NCBI GenBank assembly: GCA_026168455.1
Contig: CM047427.1
Location: 45,610,558 to 45,674,557 of the forward strand
Length of the DNA: 64,000 nucleotides
Reading direction: 5' to 3'
DNA from: Theocolax elegans
Lineage: Eukaryota; Arthropoda; Insecta; Hymenoptera; Cerocephalidae
The notes beneath the pieces were generated by a model that saw only the letters and a program-made list of their open reading frames with translations, searched no databases and was not told the DNA's origin. Positions 55,239 to 64,000 of this stretch are shown piece after piece (position 1 is the first letter of the stretch; each line of letters begins with the position of its first letter). Both the position numbers and the translations under genes were made by a program.

Positions 55239-57661
55239 TTTATCGTCGGCTTTATAATTCTATTGATTCGCTCTACTGGATTGGCTTGGGCAAAATATGG
55301 CGGAATGGTGGTTTGTACTATACGGTATTGTCTTAGTCTTTCTGTTACCATTCTATTGGCGAACTCGGTCCCATTATTTGTGACAAGGTATTTGGGACAG
55401 CCCCATCTATTGATGATGAGTTCGTCAAATGCCTGTAGCACGCTCTTTGCATCGGCTCGTCTTAGAGGCTTCATCTCAATGTATCGAGTGAACAAATGCT
55501 CGAATGCAATGATGTATTTAAAGCCTTGTTTTAACGGTGGTTTAGGTCCCATTATGTCGGCTGCTACGACTGTCCATGGCTCGGTTATATTTCTCCCTTC
55601 CATTAGTCCTGGAGGTGCTTGCTGGCTACTCTTATGAGCTTGGTATTCTTGGCATGTCTTGACGTAATTGCATGTATCGAAATATATGCCTGGCCAATAA
55701 TAGTAAGTGGCTAGTCTAGCGTAAGTTTTATCAATACCTATATGGCCTGCTACTTTTTATGTATCCAAGTCGGGCATAAAGGAACCTACAAGGGGATCGG
55801 TACTATGGGCGTATAATACATTATTGGCTATTCTGAGATCGGGGTATTTGTTGGGGAATTTGGCTACGGCTCTTAATTTCTCATGGTACCATGGGTTATT
55901 GGTGTCTACCTTTAAAGCTGCTGCTATGGCCTCTGCTTCTTCGAAAGCTCTGGAGAGTGCGTCTGGGACTTTGTGCATGGCTCCTTTTCGAAGCACGAAC
56001 TTGATGTTATAGTTCTGCAATATGGTATTCCAGCGAGCTAACCTTCCAGCTGGGTCTTTAAGCTTATTCAGCCAAAGGAGACTGTGGTGATCCGTAATGA
56101 CGGTAAACTGTTCACCTTGCAGGTATCCTTTAAGCCTTTCTACAGACCAGAGAACAGCCAAACACTCTTTCTCTGTAACTGTATAGTTTCGCTCGGCTTC
56201 GCTTAGCGTTCTACTTACGTAGTAGATCGGGTGTTCTTCGTCATTGATCTCCTGCGTGAGAACACCTGCTATAGCGTAGTCACTGGCATCTGTTTGGAGG
56301 GTAAAGGGATGGGAAAAATCGGGACGGGCTAAGACAGGGGCTTGGGTTAAGGCTAATTTAATTTTTTCAAATGCTTCCTGCTGCTCCTGGTGCCACTGCC
56401 ATCGTACATCTTTTCTCATTAAATAATTTAATGGCATACGGTATTTCGCTAAACCCTTTATAAATCTAGAGTACCAACCTACTAAGTCGTTGAAACGTCT
56501 TAACTGTTTCAAGTTCGTTGGTGCGGGGTACTCCAGTATTGGCTTAACCTTATCCTGGTTTGTTTGTAAACCGGACTCGTTAATCTTGTATTCGGGATAA
56601 GTGACCTCTGGACAGCCAAATTCGGATTTTTCGCGGTTGATTTGCAAGTTAGCTTTGTTTAGGGCTGTAAGGACTATCTTTAACCATTTTATATGCTCCT
56701 CAAATGGTTTAGCCGTGTTGATGATATCATCTAAGTAGGCAAAAACATGTGGCTCCCATTTCGGTTTTATCAACTTATCCATCAGCTGCTGAAACATGGC
56801 TGGTGCGTTCGTCAAGCCGTAGGGTACACGCTTGAATTGGAACAGTCCTTTACCAGGTAGGGCAAATGCTGTTATTTCACGGCTCTCGGGGGCTAGGGGA
56901 ACTTGATGATAAGCTTGTGACAAATCCAGCTTACTAATAAATCGTCTTTCCCGCAATTGGTCCAAAATATCGTCCATATTGCGCATTGGGTATGCTAATT
57001 TCTTTGTCACTTCATTTACTAACCTGTAATCAATACAAAAGCGGTATTTGCCGTTTGCTTTTAGTACGATTACTGGATAGGTGCACTATGGGCTTTGCGA
57101 GGGCTCTATAATGTCTTCTCTTAACATTCGATCTATTTTTTCATAGCCTGCTTGAAGCATTTTTGGCGAATATTTGCGGCGTGGCTCTCTTATTGGCTCT
57201 GATCCTTGCACATCTAGCTTAAGGCTTGTTAGGTTGATGACTCCTAAGGTTTGGGGTGATTGGGGAATTAATTCATCTAGTAAGCGATGTATTTGCTCCA
57301 TTTGGACCCATACGGCTGGTATACAACTAGGATCGTTACCTTCTGGATAGAATTGGTGTATGAGACCTTTGCTTGTCCACCAGGTATCATTTTCATAGTT
57401 AATACTCATATTAACTTTACGCTTAAAGTCAATTCCACATATGCAGTCATAGTGGAGTCCATCTGCTACTTGAAATGGCATAACAACTTCGTCTCCATCA
57501 ATTTTTATTGTGATGTCGGCTACGCCTTGGACAGGTATAACTGTACCATCTGCTGCCTTGACTCCTGGGCACTGGGACGCTCTTAGCTTATGTTGTAGCA
57601 GCTCGCTCATGTTGCCTCCTAGGAATGATCTTGTTGCTCCATCGTCTAGGAGTGCAATCAC
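55239..57661 (-). pseudogene. Gypsy pol, minus strand: protease, RT, RNase H, integrase N-terminal and core
   Basis: One frame with two in-frame stops (57086-57088 and 55757-55759), ending at the 27-kb insertion. Protease: LLDDGATRSFLGG near 57650. RT: YRLVNEVTKKLAYP, KLDLSQAYHQ and catalytic FAYLDD near 56735. RNase H: TLQTDASDYAIAGVL near 56300 and ITDHHSLLWL near 56080. Integrase zinc site near 55620-55740, then the core: VAADIMGP, then VTNNGTEF where the second catalytic Asp is usual but Asn is read, and PVERINRI with the Glu. The integrase continues at 27820. No gag precedes the protease. Confidence 0.87.
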
Positions 57662-58276
57662 CTTGTGGCCGTTTATTTTTGAATACTGTAATGTGACGTA
57701 GTATGTGTTATAAAAAAAAATATAATAATATATGTAGTTGGGTTAAGGGGGAAAGCTATAATTTAACCAAAGAATGTGCGTAGGAGGGGGAAATATCGTG
57801 CTATGCTATATATGATTGTTAATGATAAAAAATATAAAAATGCAACCAATGGCGAATTTCAATATGTAGGGATAATAAGCGATTAAATAAATATATAAGT
57901 GTTCAAGCGAAAAATATAGCAAATACAAATTAATAGCAAAGTATGTATATAAATGTGTATATACTATTTGTATATACGTATGCTTCATATATACATGCGT
58001 TATTATTATATAATATAAAAATAAAAATTCAGTGATATTAATTATTAATAATAAGAAGGAAAATTTTTGCAACAGAATATTATTAAGCTCTAAAAAATTA
58101 AATTATTAGCTGCTCGAAATAAATTTTAATTTCTACGACACGTGGTCCTATAAAGAAAAAGGCCGTGTTTCGCAACCTCGCGTGTGTGTGCGCACGACGA
58201 ACGAGAAGGGAAAATGACTGCTCTCAATTGCTCACAATTTTTAATCCCAAAGAAAAATTAACACTTAGGAAGCCAA
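57662..58276 (-). other. 5' leader and primer-binding-site region of the minus-strand Gypsy
   Basis: About 600 bp of AT-rich, non-coding sequence. The first bases after the LTR in the element's sense are TTGGCTTCCTAAGTG. Its complement ends AGGAAGCCA, compatible with the CCA end of a tRNA primer; the tRNA was not identified. No gag-like frame is present. Confidence 0.5.
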
Positions 58277-60298
58277 TGTCACGCTGCACTGGGGATTAGG
58301 GTGCAGGTGATGGGGATAATAAAAATAAGATATGTGTAAAATAACTAAATTTATTATCCGATGCGATTTATATAATTACGGGTGCCAGTCGCGTCCTTTA
58401 CGCGGGCTCAAGCTCGGCTGCGATCGGCTCAGGGAGAGGACGAATTTAGGAAGGCAAAATGTGGCCGACTGCGGATTGCACGAGTGCAATCTATAATATA
58501 AATATCACGAATCGTTGGCTAAATTTGTGCTACTCGTCCGCAACGAGTTTAATGTCAACCGACGGCGCGTCTGCTATACGCGATCGCGGGTCGAAAGCTG
58601 CCCGAAGGAAAAGGGGGAGGGGAGAAGGGGGAAACCGCGATAACTCGCACACACACACACTGAGTAAGCACGGGATTGAATTGCACAAAAAAAGTAAAGG
58701 AGACACGGAGAAATATACACCAACCTTTCGTGTCCTCGTTGCTCTCGCTCAATATTGCTTAGCACAATTTCGCACACTCGCTGCACTCTCAATTCGTCCA
58801 CGGCGACGTATCTATCACGGCGATCGGAAGAGCTCTTCTCTCCTCGGCGTGGTCGACGCATTGCCTGTGTGCGCGCATGCGTCGCTACGGCCCACTTGTG
58901 ATGCGTACGCGGCCTTACTCGAGTGCGGCTTGAGTAGTATGGCCGCCGCATCGTCTAGTAGCGTACATCTCGTCCGTTCCAGCAACAACAATGATGCCAT
59001 TGACGACGACGTAAGCTGCCTGCCAGTTAACTACTACTTTCGTTCCTTATTACTAACCCGTCGGCTAATAATATCGGTATCTACAGGGCTGCGGGGGGTG
59101 TGTGTACGCGGCACGTCAATACGGGCTCTTGTGTGTTGTCGTGGCCGATATCTCCGTCTCTCTCGCTCTTCTTGAGGCGCACGGCATGACAGGTGCAACG
59201 GCGGGCTCGAACTGTTTGGACAGACACACGGCGATAATCAGGTAAATCTCAACTTGGAAGACGGCTTGACGTGTAGTATTACTAATATTGTGTGTATGTG
59301 AGCACTTATAACGCTCACTTAACCTCTTCCCAAGTCCTCTCCTATATACACTTGCTTAAGTAAGTGTGTGCTCCTGTCTGTTCCCTTATAATGCATCTTA
59401 CTACATCAGCTGGTGCTTCCAGGTTTCCTGGATTATTGCTGGCTGACGTACTTCCTGGCTACATTGGCTCCTTCTTCTGGCTTGGTCTTCCTTGGCTTGC
59501 TGGGTACGCTGCTACTAGACTCAGGACTTTGCAGCTCGCTGTCGCTCAACATCTCAGCATGCTGCTTCATTGGCTCTTCGTCAGGTTCATTATTAGATAA
59601 CTTCAAGAGTAATCTATATTTCAGTGAACACCTACTGTGTCCTGCTCGGCTGCTCCCCTGTGCACCTTTGTTTGTGGGCTCGGTGGTTTATATCATATGT
59701 GTTAAGGAGCTCGGTTACTGCGAGGGTGTCATTGTTTATTATTTATAGGCTCTTAGGGAAATTAGGCAAGGATAGATTTGGTTAGGCTTGTATGTGTGTG
59801 TGTGTGCTCGTACAGGGAAGTAAGGTGTAGTTTATTGTCGCACTAAATGACATGCATTATTTGCATTGTCACAATATGGTTTAAAAATTACTAAGTCCAA
59901 ATTTTATAAATTCAACAGTGCTTTATAGCCTGGTAATAACTCTTAATGACAAAATAGCAAAATAGTTCATAGTGGTAAAGAGTCAGCGTTCGAATCTTAA
60001 GATTGAAGGTTCAAGTTCCACAGACCGCAAATATTTTTTTTTTAATTTTTTCTTTTAATTTATGAGCTATGGCCAACATATTGGCAACAGTTTAAAAATT
60101 GTAAGATAGTAACTATTGGCAATATGTTTGCAATACAGCAAAATAACTTCTGTAGATGTTGAATTGCTTTAATAAAAAAAAAAAAAAGAAAAATGTTTGC
60201 AATAATTGTTGCCTATCACTATGCAATACAGTGGCAATAGTTTATATTTTTACGTACGTACAATATATCTTAACAAGTAGATTCTGCTTAAAAATAAA
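58277..60298 (-). mobile_element. 5' LTR of the minus-strand Gypsy element
   Basis: Direct repeat of 23895-25850 with high identity and an extra ~65 bp near 60128-60190. In the element's sense it ends GCGTGACA next to the primer-site region. It contains the same tRNA-like A/B-box segment (59957-60030). Frames inside, including a 238-codon one at 58459, are not supported as genes. Confidence 0.7.
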
Positions 60299-61809
60299 AT
60301 GTTTTAAGTCTTTTATTATATACATGTGGTAAGATTAAATTTAATATGTGAACTGTTAATATCCATCATATTCGCATATATATTAACATTGCATATTTTA
60401 TTAGTTACACTATTGTTACACTATTATTAGCTTTGTAACAGTATTGGTATTCTCTCACAAGGGAAGTACTTGACCTTTGGAAACGGATATGTCTTATCCT
60501 AACCTTGGCATATCTTTTGGAATATAATAATATGAAGAAAGCCAAGTTATTACTTGCCAATTGTCACTTTTACGAAAGTGATTCGACATCTGACAATAAT
60601 ATTTCCAATGAATGTTACTTTTACTTTGATTGCTATTATGACTCGAAAACGAATATTGATAGGAAATCAATCCAAAAACTGAAAGGTAGTTGAGTTTAAG
60701 TAGATATGGTGAAAAAAAAGAAGCTTAAAATGATCAATTTAGAGCAAAGTTAAGAAAATAAGAAATTGAAGAATTTTATTATATTATTGCAATATGTTTT
60801 GCATTATTTTAGGTTATATTTTTTTGTAAGATTTCATATTGTGTGGAGCGCAAAACCGGATGTCAAATACGTTTCTTTTCGAAATTCTATTCCACAAGAG
60901 AAAATTATATAATCGAGTCTCCAGGAACATTCCTCAATAACATTGTTGAAATATTACACTGTAATGTTCCGACAATGTTACATGAAATATTGTGATGAAA
61001 GGCTGTGCAATATTTTAGTAATATTCCAAATGATTATTTTTGTTTTAACATGAATTGATATTATAACAATATTTCATGAAATATTGCATACAATATTTAT
61101 GGAATATTACACGTAATATTACATGAAATATTTCAGTAATATTGTTGTAATATATTGTGAAATATTCCACTTTCTATTAGTGGAAATATTACACCAAATA
61201 TTTCATTAGTATTTAAAAAATATTACTATGAATTATTTCAGAAGAATATTTTGTAATATTGTTGACATATTTTCTAAACATTTCCGCAATATTTTTTTGT
61301 AATATTTCATGTAATATTTTTTTGTAATATCACATGCTGTGTGGCAACTTAGTAAAAATAAAATAAAAATATAATAGTAGAAACGTAAAATTAAAAAGCA
61401 GAACAACCAAGTAGGCTAATAAAAAGTGTTTAAATAAATAAATAAACAGAAGAGTTGTAAAGGACTGTAAAAATTTGCACAGTATAAATAAATAATTGAT
61501 AAATTAAAATAATTTACTAAATAAAGACAGGAATATATACAAAGCGAATAAATAATTAAACACATATCAGTACGATTAATCAGCGAGGACAGGGATGGGC
61601 AACACATTGATGCCCTCGCGCTCGATTCTGGCTATCCACACCGTCTGATCGAGTCCAAGAAAATGATTAAATAATGAATTCTTAAAGGAGGTGATGAAAG
61701 AATGATCAAATGAGGTGAAGTAAGGCCGTAATTATAAATGATTTATTTAGCGCTTTAGTACGAGAATGAAGGAAGATGAGAGATGCAGAAGGATGGCGAG
61801 AGGAAGAGC
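60299..61809. repeat. AT-rich DNA with an AATATT-motif cluster
   Basis: No gene; a 62-codon frame at 60505 has no recognisable feature. From about 60940 to 61330 the sequence consists largely of AATATT, TGAAATATT and TAATATTAC motifs every ~10-20 bases on both strands. Confidence 0.65.
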
Positions 61810-62211
61810 GAGAAAAAGTTAAAGCGTTACTGGGTGTCGTGGAATCATCAGCGAGATAACGAGGGGAATTATGGGCAATGATTGAGAAGGCCAGAGATCC
61901 GATAATAAATGCATGTCTGGACTTTAGACCTAGTCTAAATGGAGTTACATGCTCTTTTCTAAGAATATTTTCCCAATAATCATAGTGCGGCTTTATTAAA
62001 CCTCTACTAAATTCTCTCTTAATACAAGGAGCAACGCACGCTTATAGAACCGGATCGAGTATAAAACACCATGCATCCGTTGAGAGATCCATAGAACGTG
62101 TTTAGACCACTCAAGAGTAGGAGATAACCAGATACCCAACGATTTGACCATGTTCTCGTGCGTCAAAAACTTTGAACCAACTCTAACTCTCGGGGCAGTG
62201 CCCAGGTCAAT
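61810..62211 (-). pseudogene. Decayed LINE reverse-transcriptase relic (thumb and post-RT region)
   Basis: Translation of the minus strand gives TAPRVRVGSKF, then VKSLGIWLSPTLEWSKHV, a block typical of the region after the RT palm in Jockey/CR1-type LINEs (LG[IV].L...L.W..H). KEHVTPFRLGL follows, a motif seen further on in the same families. Two adjacent stops near 62015 and further changes show it is old. The clade is uncertain. Confidence 0.55.
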
Positions 62212-62244
62212 ACGTGAGATATAAGATATAAGACTGAATATCCC

Positions 62245-62245
<1 letters not shown>

Positions 62246-62281
<36 letters not shown>
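62246..62281. repeat. (GA)n microsatellite
   Basis: 36 bp of uninterrupted AG dinucleotides. Confidence 0.95.
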
Positions 62282-62284
<3 letters not shown>

Positions 62285-62400
62285 TGAGTAAGAAATCATT
62301 GGCACACTTCACCTATACTAAACCTACCTAGCGTAGCTGAGCTTGTCTTTATAAATTTGCCGCGATCGTACGCGGCTGACGCCCAAACTATTTCTTATAT

Positions 62401-62735
62401 CTCTTATTCTCTTTGGTCATCACCCCGTATACCCATTATTAAACGGGTTTTTACAGGGACACCCCTACCACCTATGTGTGGGGGTGCAGTCATTCCAGTT
62501 TTTCTCCATCCCGGTCCCCACCGTCTCGCATTCGCCCGGGGTTGTGCCCGTGAACACTGAAACCGAATGTTCCACACCTTCCGCTCACGTTGTGAAGTGT
62601 GGATAAACACCTAACCGATCCCGAAAGCCGCACAAGAATGGTGTCACCCATCCAAGTGCGAACCGCACTCAGTGCTGCTTAACTTTTGTGATCGGCCGAG
62701 GTGCGTCTCCGCCACTCCGCCACCGTGTCGGTTTT
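62401..62735 (-). mobile_element. 5S rRNA-derived SINE (SINE3 type)
   Basis: On the minus strand the segment at ~62700-62640 reads CCGATCAC...AAGTTAAGCAGC and then CTTGGATGGGTGAC. These are the diagnostic blocks of the 5S rRNA internal promoter (A box, IE, C box) in the right order and spacing. The remainder is a GC-rich unrelated body. The element is bounded by AACTATTTCTTATAT on both sides (62386-62400 and 62736-62750), a 15-bp target duplication proving retrotransposition by a LINE machinery. It lacks the 5S 5' end, so it is not a 5S gene. Confidence 0.75.
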
Positions 62736-63130
62736 AACTATTTCTTATATTTTAGTAATAAAATAAATTATTATACTCTTATCTTGAAGTTTATTTCGCC
62801 GTTAGCACCACGCCTTAATCCCCAGCGATTTGACACATACTTTGACTGAATAATTTTTGAATGAAGAAATAAAAATGTTATACAAGTAGTTTATTTATAA
62901 TTCTCGATTCTTGCAACTATTCGATAGCTATTTACACTTCTATGAAATTAATATGTGATCAATTCCAAATAAGTGTATTCAATTATTAATTAGTTTTGAA
63001 ATTTTGTGAAATAAACCTATAGGGTTATTAATAAATGTCATATTAATGGTAAGTGTAATATTCATTTCTACATAAAACAAAAATGGCAGTTCTTTGATGA
63101 GTGTGAAATTCATTTGATTCCCTACTAGCA

Positions 63131-63304
63131 CATAACGTTGTGACAACGTTGTGGCAACGTTATCTTAGCAACATTCCAACGTTGTTATGAAAATCGCTGT
63201 AACGTTGAAGAAACGTTGCTACAACGTAGGAGATGTCCGCTAATATTTTGTAAGTTGCCGCTATGGGTGGAAACGAATGTTGAAATAACGTCTAAGCAAC
63301 GTTG
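63131..63304. repeat. AACGTT palindrome cluster
   Basis: AACGTT or a one-base variant (GCAACGTT, ACAACGTT, TAACGTTG) occurs about ten times at 10-20 base intervals. Confidence 0.7.
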
Positions 63305-63607
63305 AAGAATAACCTACATAATCTCCTTTGTCTGAAAGTTGAATAAATGTCCTAGAATAGTTTAATAGTATTTTTCTGAAAAATTATGTAATACTACGTA
63401 TGTAATTATGTAATATTACGTAGAAAAATTTATGAAATACTGAATAAGTTTGATACAAAAAACTTACTGGTTTGTTATATTCCTCAGTAGTATCATAGTT
63501 GTCATCTTCAAAAATTTTTTTGTTGAAAAAATGTACTATACGTATAATATTCATGCAGTATATTCGGTATGAATTTTTAAAATAATTATTACGGACGTAC
63601 TTACCAC

Positions 63608-63747
63608 CTAAACAAGTAATGAAAGCTGCATATCGTTTGAACATATCACAATAGTTTTTTCAAAAGTTTTATTCCATGTAACATAATATTTGTGATACTT
63701 ATCATAATATTCCCAATCATTTGGGGTTATGTGCTTCTCATCATTTT
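63608..63747 (-). pseudogene. Possible exon or coding remnant
   Basis: The minus frame KHITPNDWEYYDKYHKYYVT and onward to a TAG looks like real protein (Trp, Tyr and charged residues well mixed), unlike the surrounding AT-rich frames. It is followed within a few bases by GTAAGT, a strong splice-donor match. I cannot identify it, and the stop just before the donor argues for decay. Confidence 0.2.
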
Positions 63748-63765
63748 TTTTATAAAAAAACTGAA

Positions 63766-63869
63766 TTAACTGGCATTAATGGCAAAAGCCATATTCAATT
63801 ATGAAGTTAATGATAGATTAACTGGTATTAATGGCGAAATCTATATCCAATTATTAAGTTAATGATAGA
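63766..63869. repeat. 52-bp tandem dimer
   Basis: Two units beginning TTAACTGG[C/T]ATTAATGGC at 63766 and 63818 differ at a few positions. Confidence 0.8.
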
Positions 63870-64000
63870 TACAATCCCCTCTTTAGCAAACTTTTATTTC
63901 ATACGGATAGTTACATGATTATCACCTAAAAATCAGCTGATAATCAGCTGCGATTTTGACACGATTTTCACTTCAAAATCAGCTGATTTACTGCTGATTA

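Larger units (their letters stand above)
62751..64000. other. AT-rich intergenic DNA with short palindromic and tandem motifs
   Basis: No certain gene. It contains an AACGTT cluster (63131-63304), a 52-bp tandem dimer (63766-63869), and a CAGCTG cluster running into the right edge (63930-64000). A possible coding remnant lies at 63608-63747 on the minus strand. Confidence 0.55.

Noticed and set aside
58459..59175. 238-codon frame in the right LTR
   Set aside because: The matching region of the left LTR is broken into short frames by indels, so it is not maintained coding.
60505..60693. 62-codon ORF
   Set aside because: No motif, no homology cue, no promoter or neighbour; likely chance.
62640..62700. 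A genuine 5S rRNA gene
   Set aside because: Only the internal-promoter part resembles 5S, the 5' and 3' stems are missing, and target duplications flank a larger body.

Overview
The window is AT-rich arthropod nuclear DNA, most likely from an insect. Ant or another hymenopteran is my best guess, because envelope-bearing Gypsy elements, a chuvirus-like glycoprotein and R1-clade LINEs occur together; this is inference. I see no convincing single-copy host gene. Almost everything recognisable is mobile-element or satellite DNA, and every pol-type reading frame is broken.

Region 1 (1-14128, + strand) is the 3' part of one or more retrovirus-like Gypsy elements. It holds a polyprotein open at the left edge with a Gln/Asn-rich repeat tract, then RT-RNase H-integrase, then a ~1-kb tandem duplication, an inverted-iteron MITE, a broken class III (chuvirus-like) glycoprotein gene and a gag fragment. 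A Cys-rich ORF, an intact errantivirus/baculovirus-F-like envelope gene and a 220-aa eight-cysteine ORF with its own TATA box follow. The region ends with a polypurine tract and a 748-bp LTR. Two unrelated envelope genes plus two small Cys-rich ORFs in one retroelement locus are the most unusual content here.

Region 2 (14129-23894) is AT-rich spacer with a pre-miRNA-like hairpin, followed by ~7.4 kb of a 59-bp satellite with higher-order duplications. The satellite ends close to a Helitron-like 3' terminus.

Region 3 (23895-60298) is a nested set. A minus-strand Gypsy element with ~2-kb LTRs is split inside its integrase by a 27,414-bp insertion with terminal inverted repeats and a TA target duplication. 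Inside that insertion are a 1.2-kb foldback element and a (TG/AC)n tract colonised head-to-tail by four copies (A-D) of an R1-clade, Waldo-like LINE on the minus strand. Copy A is itself interrupted by a different plus-strand R1-clade LINE with a target duplication. Reading outward gives the order of events: Gypsy, then the TIR element, then LINE A, then the second LINE.

Region 4 (60299-64000) is AT-rich DNA with clusters of palindromic hexamers (AATATT, AACGTT, CAGCTG), a decayed LINE RT relic and a 5S-rRNA-derived SINE flanked by a 15-bp target duplication.

All calls are by eye from sequence and translations. Family names rest on motif recognition, not on database searches.
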